A program made the translations under genes and the position numbers. Shown piece after piece: positions 54,874 through 63,204 of a stretch of 64,000 bases of DNA. Origin of the DNA: a virus; IMG/VR virus record IMGVR_UViG_3300036770_004813, positions 1 through 64,000 of that record. One strand, given 5' to 3'. The notes under the pieces are model-generated. The model was not told where the DNA came from and made no database searches. It worked only from the letters and a program-made list of their open reading frames with translations. Within the stretch, counting starts at the first letter, position 1. Every line of letters starts with the position of its first letter.

Positions 54874-56315
54874 TGTGGAATCCTCGGAGTAGTGGTGTAG
54901 AGATTCGTCCGTTTAATAGTTGTTGCATTATTCATCTGTGCCACCAGTTCCTCAAACATGGCAGTAGCCCGTTCAGCTTTGTTGCGCATGTTGGCCAGCA
55001 CCCTGGCCTCGCCTTCGGTGGCAATAACGTCAAGGTGAACCGTGCTTTGCTGGCCGAATCGCCAGCAGCGGCGAACAGATTGGTAATACTGCTCATAGCT
55101 GTGGCTGGCAAAGGTCACAACATGAGCGCAGTGCTGCCAGTTCAGGCCCCAAGCACCAATTTTGGGCTTGATCACCAGCACTCGCTGACGACCATCGGAG
55201 AAGGCCTCATACAGCTCTATCTTTCGATCGTCTGGCGTGCGGCCAGCAATCTGAGCGGCATCAGGGATTAACTGCTCTAGCAAGTCGCCCTCGGCGTTGG
55301 TGTGGCACCAGATCACGGCAGGACGATCGTGTTCCACCAGCTGAGCGGCAAACTCACAACGCTCCTGCATGGTGCGCTTTCGCTCTTCTCGTTCTTCTGC
55401 CAACCCAAAGGCAGGCATTGCAAACAACATCCCCTCAGGAGGAGTTGCCGGGGAGATGATGTGATCACGCTCCACCAGTGGCGGAAGCACAAAGCCATCA
55501 TTTGCAAAGCCCAGATCGAATGGCATCCGGCAGGCCCTAGCCCAGCTCGCTACCCACCGCCAGAAGTGCTCGCGGGCGTGATGCTTGAGGCGCCACTGCC
55601 CAATGGTCTGCGAAACTCTAAACGCCAGCTTTTTGTAATAGTTAGCGTTGGCGTTGATCATCGCCTCTGCCGACTCTTGCAAACGCTCTTCGCGCTTCTG
55701 GCCTTTGTCGTCTAGCTGAGCAAAGAAACGGCGCAGCATGTCGCTGTAGCTCAGCTCCCCCAGGGCCTCGGATGAGTTGCCCAGCTCGGTGTAGTCATTT
55801 GGCGCTGCCGTTGCAGTGCAAAGCAACCTGTACGGCATTTTGGCCATAAAGCGAGTAATCGCCTTCCTGGTGTGACCGTTGAACGACTTCAGGATGCTCG
55901 ACTCATCGCAAACCACTGCGCCAAAATCACTCGAATTAAACAGGTGGAGCCTGTCGTAGTTGGTGATCACAACCCGCCCCGGCACGCTGCCATCACTGGA
56001 GCGGTGGCATTCGATGCCGAACTTTTCACCCTCCCGCACAGACTGCGCAGCCACAGCAAGCGGCGTCAGGATCAGCACCGGCTTGCCGGTGTGCTGCGCC
56101 ACGTTCTGAGCCCAGGTGAGCTGCATTGCAGTTTTGCCTAGGCCGCAATCAGCAAAGATCGCAGCGCGACCCTTGCGCACGGCCCACTCAACTAACGCCT
56201 GTTGAAAGTCAAACAACTGCGGCGGCATAAAGACCGGCTCAAAGCCATGATCTGCTCCGGTGTGCAGCTTGCGATCCAGGAACGACTCATAAGAGCGCTC
56301 AAGTGTTGCTGTCAT
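54864..56315 (-). CDS. SNF2-type DEAD/H helicase
   Basis: 483 aa from ATG 56315 (GGAGGTAGT upstream). Motif I ADCGLGKTAMQ (residues 56-66), motif II VVCDESS, motif III CTATAAPNDYTELG, motif V GAWGLNWQHCAHVV, motif VI QSVRRCWRFGQQ. Translocates on double-stranded DNA. Adjacent phage methyltransferase and SNF2 genes are a frequent pair. An 18-codon frame (56312-56368) ends across this start as ATGA and may couple translation. Confidence 0.85.
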   Translation of the reverse strand: MTATLERSYESFLDRKLHTGADHGFEPVFMPPQLFDFQQALVEWAVRKGRAAIFADCGLGKTAMQLTWAQNVAQHTGKPVLILTPLAVAAQSVREGEKFGIECHRSSDGSVPGRVVITNYDRLHLFNSSDFGAVVCDESSILKSFNGHTRKAITRFMAKMPYRLLCTATAAPNDYTELGNSSEALGELSYSDMLRRFFAQLDDKGQKREERLQESAEAMINANANYYKKLAFRVSQTIGQWRLKHHAREHFWRWVASWARACRMPFDLGFANDGFVLPPLVERDHIISPATPPEGMLFAMPAFGLAEEREERKRTMQERCEFAAQLVEHDRPAVIWCHTNAEGDLLEQLIPDAAQIAGRTPDDRKIELYEAFSDGRQRVLVIKPKIGAWGLNWQHCAHVVTFASHSYEQYYQSVRRCWRFGQQSTVHLDVIATEGEARVLANMRNKAERATAMFEELVAQMNNATTIKRTNLYTTTPRIPQWL

Positions 56316-56357
56316 CCCACTACCTCCAGAACGCGAATCGCGCTGAAAGTACAAAGA

Positions 56358-56504
56358 TCAAAGCTCATAATGATCCTCACAACCAAGAGCGATGCAAAGA
56401 CCACCAGCAATACCGAAAAGGAGCTGCAAGGTCCATGGGGTTACTAGAAATCCCATGAGGATTAACCCGACACCAATAACAATCAATGGAATATCGCTAT
56501 CCAT
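56358..56504 (-). CDS. Tiny two-helix membrane protein
   Basis: 48 aa: MDSDIPLIVIGVGLILMGFL, then QLLFGIAGGLCIALGC and EDHYEL. Two membrane helices with a short loop. Stop and start codons of neighbours touch. Confidence 0.55.
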   Translation of the reverse strand: MDSDIPLIVIGVGLILMGFLVTPWTLQLLFGIAGGLCIALGCEDHYEL

Positions 56505-56638
56505 CACCTCCGCTCCATCAGCGAAGGGGACCGCTGCTCAGCCGTCAGCGAAGGGTCAGGCTCTTCACGCTCGCCTTCATCCTCGCGGTCTTCCATTCGG
56601 CACCAGAAATCGTCGATGCCTGCAAAGTCGAGAGTCAC
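56504..56638 (-). CDS. Small acidic protein
   Basis: 44 aa from GTG 56638: TLDFAGIDDFWCRMEDREDE, then GEREEPDPSLTAEQRSP. The GTG lies across the upstream stop (AAGTGAC) and has GGAGGT at good spacing. Confidence 0.5.
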   Translation of the reverse strand: MTLDFAGIDDFWCRMEDREDEGEREEPDPSLTAEQRSPSLMERR

Positions 56639-56784
56639 TTGCACACCTCCACGATGGTGAGCTGGCCACAAGCCCTGATCTGTGCATCTCGCGCCATCCA
56701 CATCCCGACAGGGATGACAATGAGCGCAAAGCCTAGGACGTGCTGCCAGGTGATCTGGCGCACCTCCATCAAAAATCTGTTCAT
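56635..56784 (-). CDS. Small membrane protein
   Basis: 49 aa: MNRFLMEVRQITWQHVLGFA, membrane helix to GMWMARDAQ, ending GQLTIVEVCK. Its start is preceded by CACCCAGCGACCC, placing it in the leader-motif class. Confidence 0.55.
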   Translation of the reverse strand: MNRFLMEVRQITWQHVLGFALIVIPVGMWMARDAQIRACGQLTIVEVCK

Positions 56785-56787
56785 GGG

Positions 56788-56797
56788 TCGCTGGGTG
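56788..56797 (-). promoter_or_regulatory. Leader motif CACCCAGCGA
   Basis: 3 nt before the ATG at 56784; possible -10 TAGGAT upstream. A clear hairpin directly before it is not obvious; a 7-bp stem (AGACTTG/CAAGTCT) lies farther upstream. Confidence 0.55.
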
Positions 56798-56851
56798 ATG
56801 AACTCCGCAATCCTACCCTAACTGGTCCAGACTTGGGCAAGTCTTAACAAT

Positions 56852-57610
56852 TCAATCCTGACCGGCCTCCATCTTCCGGCTTGCCTCCATCTGCTGGTAC
56901 ATCTGTTTTAGCATTTGATTTACGCCTAAAGCATCGCCCCAGCAGGCCCTAGCGGCTTCGGCCTGTTTGCTCATGGTGTCGCACAGCTTGGTGAAGCTCA
57001 GCACCATCGCATTTACAGATTGCATCTGCGCACTGGCCGCCACATAGTCCTGGGCCTGCATCGCCCTTTCGTGGCCCTTCAACGTTCGCTCTATGTTGCC
57101 CTGCATGATGCCCACAATCCCATCAATAGCCACGGCTCGCAGGCCCATGGCCTTACCGACAACGTGCATAACCTGCCGATATTCCAGCAGCTCACCCGTC
57201 AGCCGATCACTGCCCGCTTTCTCCATTGCAGCACCGATCACCTCAGGCTCTAACGCTGAATCCTGCTGGTAAATCTCAGGTGGAGCGGTGGGGACTGCAA
57301 CCTTTTTGGTCTTTGCTTGCTTAATCGCCTCCTCAGTTGGGCTCAGCTTTCGTTGCGGCTTTTTCCCCTCCTCCGGTAGATCCTCTGGAGGCCTCCCCGC
57401 TGCTAACCATTCGTCGTAAGCCTCCGCGCGTTCTAGCCAGTTGAAACGCTTTGCACGGTCGTAAACATTGGGTGCCACAAGCCCACGATCTTTGGCAAAA
57501 CGGTGCACGCCTCGATCAGGGCCAGACTCCAGAAACTCAACAAAAAGGCTGTAGGCAGCTGCAGTTTCGCGGCCTTTGTGTCCTGAATTTTGCTTCCAGA
57601 TCCACTGCAC
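56852..57610 (-). CDS. Probable terminase small subunit
   Basis: 252 aa, GTG start. GRETAAAYSLFVEFLESGPD and VHRFAKDRGLVAPNVYDRAK, then RFNWLERAEAYDEWL is the Trp-containing HTH pattern of phage small terminases. The central and C-terminal parts are helical, suited to oligomerisation. It lies 8 kb from TerL, farther than usual. Confidence 0.6.
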   Translation of the reverse strand: MQWIWKQNSGHKGRETAAAYSLFVEFLESGPDRGVHRFAKDRGLVAPNVYDRAKRFNWLERAEAYDEWLAAGRPPEDLPEEGKKPQRKLSPTEEAIKQAKTKKVAVPTAPPEIYQQDSALEPEVIGAAMEKAGSDRLTGELLEYRQVMHVVGKAMGLRAVAIDGIVGIMQGNIERTLKGHERAMQAQDYVAASAQMQSVNAMVLSFTKLCDTMSKQAEAARACWGDALGVNQMLKQMYQQMEASRKMEAGQD

Positions 57611-57723
57611 GCGAGTTACAAGAAAGCCATATTGTAACTTTAAAGAATTATTGTAACGGCAGCTTGGCGGTCGCCCAACGCAAAAGGGCCCCTAAGGACC
57701 CTTAAGCGTTTGAACGGACGGCC

Positions 57724-57810
57724 AGGTCTGAACCCTGCGATCATCCCAATCCAAACGAGGGGCAAGCTTCATAGCTTCGGCAATCAAGGGTTCAGACCTT
57801 GGCCGAAGCT
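57724..57810. other. Mutually exclusive inverted repeats
   Basis: AGGTCTGAACCCT (57724-57736) is the exact reverse complement of 57787-57799. The latter also lies inside a second hairpin: AGCTTCGGC/GCCGAAGCT (57773-57781 with 57802-57810) plus inner CAAGG/CCTTG. Both cannot form at once. There is no T tract. The remainder of 57611-57843 shows no gene. Confidence 0.65.
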
Positions 57811-57843
57811 CCACCCGCCCAGACCATCAAAGTTTAGATCGTC

Positions 57844-58125
57844 CTACCGCTTCCGATCCCGAATCGGGCTAGGCGAAAGCTGCAGTTGGCTAACGATCCA
57901 TCGAGTGTCCATGGTTGGGCTAGCAACTTCATAGTGCGGAGCGATGGGCAGCCCTGCAGAGATGGCAGAGGCGCAGGCTTCATGCAGGGTGAGACCTTTG
58001 CTTTTGAAGTAGCCCGCGAGGTCTGACGGGGCTAATACCTGCGAGACACGGTAGGAGTATTCCTGCGGGCGATTCCGTATGAAAACTTCATCATCAACCT
58101 TGAACAGGGTGTTGGAGGGGGTCAC
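57844..58125 (-). CDS. Unknown small protein
   Basis: 93 aa from GTG 58125. TPSNTLFKVDDEVFIRNRPQ then EYSYRVSQVLAPSDLAGYFK and GLTLHEACASAISAGLPIAP. The start sits inside a CACCCAGTGACC variant of the leader motif, with a GGTC/GACC stem (58147-58150 with 58134-58137) before it. Confidence 0.5.
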   Translation of the reverse strand: MTPSNTLFKVDDEVFIRNRPQEYSYRVSQVLAPSDLAGYFKSKGLTLHEACASAISAGLPIAPHYEVASPTMDTRWIVSQLQLSPSPIRDRKR

Positions 58126-58205
58126 TGGGTGGGTGGTCTGAACACGGACCAAGAGTAGCAAGGCCATCCTGATCTGGGCAAAAGGTAGTAGGCTGTGCAA
58201 ACAGA

Positions 58206-58227
58206 AGCCCCACCGTTTGGCGGGGCT
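58206..58227. other. Hairpin in divergent control region
   Basis: AGCCCCACC and GGCGGGGCT pair with one mismatch around GTTT. It lies in the 174-nt gap between divergent genes at 58125 (-) and 58300 (+); operator or RNA element. Confidence 0.4.
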
Positions 58228-58299
58228 CTGCTGATCGCCTTCCCGAGCTTCCCGGCAGAAGAAAAGCGATCTTTGTTCCTTACCACCCCATGATTCTAC

Positions 58300-58581
58300 A
58301 TGAACCAAACGCAAAAAGAAGAAGCCACCGTCCAGATTCCAATGAAGTTGGTCGAGGAGTGTGTGGAATACAAGGAGGCCCTGTTTGTTTACGGTTGGCT
58401 CACTGCTCATGAGTGCGATGCGGTTTCACTGGAAATCGTGGCAGCTCATTGCGGCATAAGTTTCATAGAGGCCTTTAGAAGCATTGCTTGGCTTGAGGCA
58501 AGGGGCTGGATTGAGTTGTATGAAGATCCAGGGAAAACTTCCCCTTGCCCGGTCGTCACCGCTTCCAGCGAGAGAACCTGA
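58300..58581 (+). CDS. Small winged-helix-like protein
   Basis: 93 aa. SLEIVAAHCGISFIEAFRSI and AWLEARGWIELYEDPGK resemble the helix-turn-helix and wing of small DNA-binding domains. First gene of the replication module, 3 nt before the initiator-like gene. It may be a regulator or accessory of replication. Confidence 0.55.
   Translation: MNQTQKEEATVQIPMKLVEECVEYKEALFVYGWLTAHECDAVSLEIVAAHCGISFIEAFRSIAWLEARGWIELYEDPGKTSPCPVVTASSERT
58531..58539 (+). promoter_or_regulatory. Plus-strand copy of GGGAAAACT
   Basis: 45 nt before ATG 58585, inside the preceding coding region. May be chance. Confidence 0.25.
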
Positions 58582-58584
58582 AAA

Positions 58585-59730
58585 ATGACAACTTCATACG
58601 CGGGACAGGGCTACACATTTACGGCCCTTCCGACATGGCTCAGGGGCCAGGCGACGCCTTGGGAGGGATGGGTGATGTGGGTTTTGCAAAGCCACTACCC
58701 AACGATCAAACCAAGCCTTTCGCTACTGGAGAAGGAAACGGGCATCAGCCGCTCGAAGCTCTGCCAGGTGCTGGCGGACATGGAACGCAAGGGCTGGCTG
58801 ACGAGGGAACAGGTTTTTTCGTCAAACGGCAGGAAGGCAAACACGATCTATCGGCTGAGCGTGTGGGAGGAAAACCGGGATGGAATCGGTAGTGCGCGTG
58901 GCGGACTAGTGCGTGAGACGGACTATCAGGGTAGTGCGCAGGACGGACTAGGGATAGTGCGCCACACGGACTACCCTAGTGCGCCACACGCACTTAAAGA
59001 AAAACAAGTTAAGAAGATCAAGAAATCCAAGAAAACAGCCAAAGAACCCCCCTTTGTGTTTCCCCCCGCTGGGGAAAGCGCCGGGCAAGCCGTCGCTACA
59101 CACATCCACTCGGACCCGTATCCAGACCCGCTCGAAGACCAAGACCCAAACCCACTTCCTGAACATCCTGATCCATGTCCGCACAAAGAAACCCACCAGA
59201 GGCCCCTGGAAGCCGCTGTGAGCGTCGAAAACCCTCTTGAGGCATCTTTCCCCGATCAGCCCCAGCAAGGGGCCTTAGAGGCGCTTCCAGAGGCCCCTGA
59301 CGAAAACACCTCTGCCAAGGGCAAAAAAGCCAGCTTTCAGCCAACAAAGGCTGATATACCCGCCATTTTACTGCCAGTTGCCCCGGAAATACTGGGTTTC
59401 TGGAAGGCAAAGGCAGGGAAGAAAACTTCCGAGGCTTGGAATGGCCTGCTGGCAAACCTCCACAAAATCTGGGACGACCCTGCCGGTGGAACGGACGTTC
59501 TGCGGCAGCAGCTTGAGGCAGGCATTGAAGCTAAAACTTACGGCAAAGGTTGGCAGTCGATTACTTATGCCAACTGGTCAAAATATGGCAAGGAATGGCA
59601 TAGGTCAAATAATCAGCCACGGCTAACAGAAAACCAAAAAACAAGCCTGCTTGCTGTTGCCAAGATCCGCGCAATGGAAGCAGCAAAGAATCAAACAACT
59701 AACCCAATCCTCGAAGGAGCTTCACTGTGA
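58585..59730 (+). CDS. Replication initiator (lambda O-like in layout)
   Basis: 381 aa. Residues about 15-95 form a winged-helix domain (YPTIKPSLSLLEKETGISRS, KLCQVLADMERKGWLTREQV, NTIYRLSV). A low-complexity linker encoded by iterons follows (about 100-135), then a Lys-rich and Pro/Asp-rich linker and a C-terminal helical domain (about 260-370, WNGLLANLHKIWDDPA, YANWSKYGKEW). This N-domain, iteron linker, C-domain order matches lambda O, with DNA binding at the front and helicase or loader contact at the back. GTGA-coupled to a gene in the position of lambda P. Confidence 0.7.
   Translation: MTTSYAGQGYTFTALPTWLRGQATPWEGWVMWVLQSHYPTIKPSLSLLEKETGISRSKLCQVLADMERKGWLTREQVFSSNGRKANTIYRLSVWEENRDGIGSARGGLVRETDYQGSAQDGLGIVRHTDYPSAPHALKEKQVKKIKKSKKTAKEPPFVFPPAGESAGQAVATHIHSDPYPDPLEDQDPNPLPEHPDPCPHKETHQRPLEAAVSVENPLEASFPDQPQQGALEALPEAPDENTSAKGKKASFQPTKADIPAILLPVAPEILGFWKAKAGKKTSEAWNGLLANLHKIWDDPAGGTDVLRQQLEAGIEAKTYGKGWQSITYANWSKYGKEWHRSNNQPRLTENQKTSLLAVAKIRAMEAAKNQTTNPILEGASL
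58890..58995 (+). repeat. Five iterons, candidate replication origin
   Basis: Nineteen-bp units at 58890-58908, 58907-58925, 58932-58950, 58955-58973 and 58977-58995, consensus TAGTGCG-N5-CGGACTA. Each is an imperfect dyad; spacing is 17-25 bp. An A-rich stretch (about 58990-59045) follows, suitable for unwinding. Confidence 0.8.
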
Positions 59731-60629
59731 TTAACGACATGATCTTTATCGAGACGATGACCTACCTGCTGGAGCTGCTGCCCATGCAGAAGGCATTAAG
59801 CGAAGATGGCAAGGTTATGCTTTGGCAGACCTTTCCTGCTACAGCAAAATTAGACTTAACGCGAGAATCATTGCAATACGCAGCGGGTCAAAGAATGCTA
59901 GACCCCGAACCACCTAAGGAGATTCCGCTACATCTTTCCCTGTTACGTTACCTATATCCATTGGAGAACAATAGGGGCGCTGTTGAACGTGGCTTACGGC
60001 CTGATTTAGCCGAGCGGATGAAACGGCCTGAGGTGTTTCATGATCCACAACCGGTCAGACATGAGCAAAAGTTAGCGCATGAACTGAGAAGGATTGCCCC
60101 TAGCGGTTATTGGACGCCCAGCATGATGAGCGATGAACAGAAACAAAATCACCTAGAAGCTATTAAGCGGCAGGTAGAGGAACTAGACCTAGATCCCACA
60201 AGTGATCCGCTGACTATTCAGCAGTTGATTGAAGGCAAAAAGTGGTTCAAGGATGCCCTGAAGGGCTATTGGACCTTAAAGGCTGATGCGGGCGGCATTG
60301 CAAAGGGCTGGGTTGCCAGGAACCGCAGGGAGTCCATGAGGCTGATCCATGAAGCCATGGGGCTAGAGGTTCCCACGGAGGAGCAACAGGAGCAGACCAC
60401 GGCAAGGGCTGCCTTTAGAGACGGCAGGGATCAGCGTGCATGGATGATTGCGGAGCTTGCACGGCAACGGGAGAACGATCAGGGAGGTTATGGCGGGCCT
60501 TTGGTGGTTGAGCTGCCGCCACCGATAGAAGAGCCCGCAGCGGCAGAGATGACCGTCACGGTGGAGGTGACCACCCCTTCTGAACCACCGTTGCTGTCGG
60601 CAGGTATTGGCGAGGTGGAGGCATGGTGA
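59727..60629 (+). CDS. Unknown replication-module protein (lambda P position)
   Basis: 300 aa, GTG start overlapping the initiator stop. Starts with helices (MTYLLELLPMQKALSEDGKV, FPATAKLDLTRESLQYAA) and PPKEIPLHLSLLRYLYPLEN. Lambda P-like helicase loaders also lie directly after the initiator. That role is inferred from position; I see no Walker motif. C-terminus is Pro/Glu/Thr-rich. Confidence 0.55.
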   Translation: MINDMIFIETMTYLLELLPMQKALSEDGKVMLWQTFPATAKLDLTRESLQYAAGQRMLDPEPPKEIPLHLSLLRYLYPLENNRGAVERGLRPDLAERMKRPEVFHDPQPVRHEQKLAHELRRIAPSGYWTPSMMSDEQKQNHLEAIKRQVEELDLDPTSDPLTIQQLIEGKKWFKDALKGYWTLKADAGGIAKGWVARNRRESMRLIHEAMGLEVPTEEQQEQTTARAAFRDGRDQRAWMIAELARQRENDQGGYGGPLVVELPPPIEEPAAAEMTVTVEVTTPSEPPLLSAGIGEVEAW

Positions 60630-61222
60630 ACCTCAAAAGCGATTGCACCCCAGAGCCTGCGGAGGGCATCTTCTGGCACCCTGGCCCACCTGATGGAAAA
60701 ATCCTGATGCCTGCTGCCGTGGTGGTTGCTGGTGGGTTCCCGAGCGATCCTGCAGCGCCACCACGATGCAAAGCGCTACGGATGGCCATGATCGGTAGGG
60801 CACGGGACAAGGGTTACAAGCCGAAGCCTGGTAACCCTGCTGTCGAGGCCCTGCTTTCGGATGGATTTTGGGATCGAATCACAATCGAAGCCACGGTGCT
60901 ACATCTTGCGCTGACGCGGAATGATGCTGCCGTTACGGTTGACGTGGTTGCACGGTTTAGAGATGGCAAGTTGGCATTCCTTGCCGTCTGGCCAGAGGAT
61001 AAGGATGGGTTGATTCATCCCAGTGCGCCATGGGCTGAGCTGGGGGCTGGTGTTGCTGCCGCCGCTGATCGTGGTGTGATGGTTGATAAGGTCGGCCTGA
61101 TCTGGGCAGGGGAGAAGGTCAAACTTGAGGCGGCAGATCCCAATAAGGCACTAGGTTTATGGTGTGACGCGGTGGATTTGCATCGGTTTTATGAGAGGCG
61201 GAAGCTGGCGGTGGCGGCTTAA
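60623..61222 (+). CDS. Unknown protein of the replication module
   Basis: 199 aa. Regions KPGNPAVEALLSDGFWDRIT, VDVVARFRDGKLAFLAVWPE and ADRGVMVDKVGLIWAGEKVK suggest a mixed alpha/beta fold; a nuclease-like fold is conceivable but the motifs are incomplete. Overlaps the previous gene by 7 nt. Confidence 0.5.
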   Translation: MVNLKSDCTPEPAEGIFWHPGPPDGKILMPAAVVVAGGFPSDPAAPPRCKALRMAMIGRARDKGYKPKPGNPAVEALLSDGFWDRITIEATVLHLALTRNDAAVTVDVVARFRDGKLAFLAVWPEDKDGLIHPSAPWAELGAGVAAAADRGVMVDKVGLIWAGEKVKLEAADPNKALGLWCDAVDLHRFYERRKLAVAA

Positions 61223-61227
61223 ACCAC

Positions 61228-61249
61228 AAAAAGCCCAGCAATGCTGAGC
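61228..61249 (-). terminator. Terminator, probably used from both sides
   Basis: GCCCAGC/GCTGAGC (61233-61239 with 61243-61249, one G-U). The T tract (TTTTT) is on the minus strand; the plus side has only CCTTT. Confidence 0.7.
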
Positions 61250-61300
61250 CTTTGCAGGGTTTCATGGGGACCGCTTGCCCCCAGATGCTTTAAGCCTAGC

Positions 61301-61507
61301 TCAGCAGCCTTTCAGCTTGCGGATTAATTCTTCCATCTCTAGCTGCTTTTCTTTTATTTTTAAGATTTCTTCCTCTATCTTTGAACATTCTTTTGTGATG
61401 TTTAAGGACTCTTCTTCCATGCTTTTCAGATTGTTTATGATCTCTGATCTTTGTTTTGCTATTTTTGAGAAGCCGTTTAATGATGCTAAGAGTTCAAGGA
61501 GTTTCAT
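61301..61507 (-). CDS. Small coiled-coil protein
   Basis: 68 aa, one long coiled coil (LKSMEEESLNITKECSKIEE, ILKIKEKQLEMEELIRKLKG). Strikingly A+T-rich compared with its neighbours, so perhaps recently acquired. A terminator lies downstream on this strand. Confidence 0.55.
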   Translation of the reverse strand: MKLLELLASLNGFSKIAKQRSEIINNLKSMEEESLNITKECSKIEEEILKIKEKQLEMEELIRKLKGC

Positions 61508-61543
61508 AAGGGTTGGGTGATTGGCGGCTTAACTTAAAGGGGA

Positions 61544-61699
61544 TTAAGTTGAGGCGTCTTGCAAGTGGTTTTTAATTGCTTCGCGCACGAAGACGCTAAC
61601 GGGAATATCTATCTTTTTGCAGTGCTCATAAAGTTTAGAATGTAGATCAGCTTGCATTGTGACTGAAATCACTTGGCGACCGTTGGGACGCTTTGTCAT
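61544..61699 (-). CDS. Ribbon-helix-helix regulator
   Basis: 51 aa from ATG 61699: GRQVISVTMQADLHSKLYEH (ribbon and first helix), then IPVSVFVREAIKNHL (second helix), the CopG/Arc layout. ATGA overlap with the ParB-DUF5131 gene. Could autoregulate this small operon. Confidence 0.75.
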   Translation of the reverse strand: MTKRPNGRQVISVTMQADLHSKLYEHCKKIDIPVSVFVREAIKNHLQDAST

Positions 61700-63204
61700 T
61701 GTGGAACCTCTCGCAGCAGCTTCATGCCGGGCATGCTTCCCGAAGGTCTGCCTAGCAGATTGTTTTTCATCCAAACTTTACAGCCATCGCGTCGAGCGGT
61801 TGCTACTAAGTCGGCTACCCACTCAAACGGTGGAGAAAATGATGGATTTTGACCGATATTCTCTGACTGCGCCCCTATAACAATCCAATCAATACCTTCT
61901 AAGCTGGAAAACTTGATCGGCTCTAGCAGTGGCTCTAGGGAGAGCCACTTAACTTTGACGCCTGACACTTTGCGCATAGCGGCCAAGGTCGGCTCGGCAC
62001 GATGCTGTTCATCCACCGACGCACCAATCCAGCCACTAGCAGGAAGTTGCAGACGGTCGTAACGCTGCGGAAATTTTGTGAGATACAGGTACTCCCACTG
62101 TGGGTTGGCCACCGTAGAAGCTACCACTTGATCTATCCATTCCTGAGGCACCCAGGCGCCAAACAGATCCGCCATTGAGCAGACGAAAACACGGCCAAAC
62201 GCTGGATCTTCTAGGGCACGCTGTGGAACTGGCGTGTTCCGTGGTGCTTCTAGCCGCTCATGGTGAAACAACGGAGTGAAACCTGCTGGATAGTACGGCT
62301 TCATTTCAGGCTTAAGGGCCAACGATCTGGCGTAGCAATATGTACATGTGTGCTTGCAGCCTGTTACGGGATTCCATGAGTGCATGGCCCAGCCAATTTC
62401 GTCGTCCGTCTGTTGGTTGAATGTTGCTTTGCTTTTTGGTTTTGGGTATTCATAGGAATTACCTTTGTCATCAATAAGTGTGATGATTTCCCTGTCGCTA
62501 ACCTTGGGTCGCTCTGGTTGGGGTTGGCTGGCGGCTTGCTCTCGCTGACGCTGCTGCGCTTCGCGGTGCGCCTTGTCCAGCGCCATGGTGCCGGCCTGCA
62601 CCTGGGGCAGCAGGTCGGGTGCGACCTTGGCCACGCGTGCGGCCTGTTCAACGGCGCGGGGGCTTGCTCCTACGGCTTTGGCGGCTTGGGCTGCTGTTTC
62701 CCGTTCCTTGCGACGATACTCTTGCCGTTGCTGATCCGCCTGCCAAAGCGCTGAATTGTCCATCACTGGGCGGCTAACCTCCCGCAGATCTGCGGGAGGT
62801 TTCTCAGAGGGCCTCCCAGGAGCCGAAGACCTGCCAGCTTCAGCCAGTCGTTCCTTGGCCGCAGGCTGCAGCAACTCCCGCACCTTCAGCGCCACAACAG
62901 CACGCTGACCCGCGTTCAGATGCCGCCGATGCAGGTTTGCGCTCAGGCTGAACTGCACAGGGTCGTCCCCGTCGTAACGCTCTAGCACCACTTCTTGGTT
63001 AGTGCGGTAACAGGCAACCAGTCGATTCCGACCATCCAGCAGCGTGCCATCACGCCATACGATTATTGGCTGCTGCAATCCTCGTTCTTTGATGTCGGCG
63101 CACAGCTCGCGCAGCTCTTCACCTTCAACCATCGGAAACAGATCCGCTGCAGGATGAAGGCCGGTGATTTCGTCATAGTGCCTGAGAATTTCGTTCCAAT
63201 CCAT
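61696..63204 (-). CDS. ParB-like N-terminus fused to DUF5131 (phage Gp37/Gp68)
   Basis: 502 aa from ATG 63204. Residues about 20-115 are a ParB/Srx-type domain (LREL, then QPIIVWRDGTLLDGRNRLVA, HRRHLNAGQRAVVALKV). A Gln-rich helical linker with an HTH (SPRAVEQAARVA) follows. From about 260 comes DUF5131: SWNPVTGCKHTCTYCYARSL with a radical-SAM-like CxxxCxxC, VFVCSMADLFGAWVPQEWID and YLYLTKFPQRYDRL. Related fusions occur in phages; the reaction is unknown. Confidence 0.8.
   Translation of the reverse strand: MDWNEILRHYDEITGLHPAADLFPMVEGEELRELCADIKERGLQQPIIVWRDGTLLDGRNRLVACYRTNQEVVLERYDGDDPVQFSLSANLHRRHLNAGQRAVVALKVRELLQPAAKERLAEAGRSSAPGRPSEKPPADLREVSRPVMDNSALWQADQQRQEYRRKERETAAQAAKAVGASPRAVEQAARVAKVAPDLLPQVQAGTMALDKAHREAQQRQREQAASQPQPERPKVSDREIITLIDDKGNSYEYPKPKSKATFNQQTDDEIGWAMHSWNPVTGCKHTCTYCYARSLALKPEMKPYYPAGFTPLFHHERLEAPRNTPVPQRALEDPAFGRVFVCSMADLFGAWVPQEWIDQVVASTVANPQWEYLYLTKFPQRYDRLQLPASGWIGASVDEQHRAEPTLAAMRKVSGVKVKWLSLEPLLEPIKFSSLEGIDWIVIGAQSENIGQNPSFSPPFEWVADLVATARRDGCKVWMKNNLLGRPSGSMPGMKLLREVPQ

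Noticed and set aside
53899-56315. Complete restriction-modification system
   Set aside because: The methyltransferase neighbours an SNF2 helicase but no nuclease domain or restriction subunit is visible.
57710-57934. Plus-strand ORF of 74 codons
   Set aside because: It spans the strong inverted repeats and has Pro/Arg-rich shadow composition.
58890-58995. CRISPR array
   Set aside because: Units overlap or are spaced by only 2-6 bp, are dyads, and lie in frame within a gene. They are iterons. No cas genes or other arrays were seen.
61275-61520. Plus-strand Ser/Phe-rich ORF
   Set aside because: Composition is that of an antisense of the coiled-coil gene on the minus strand.
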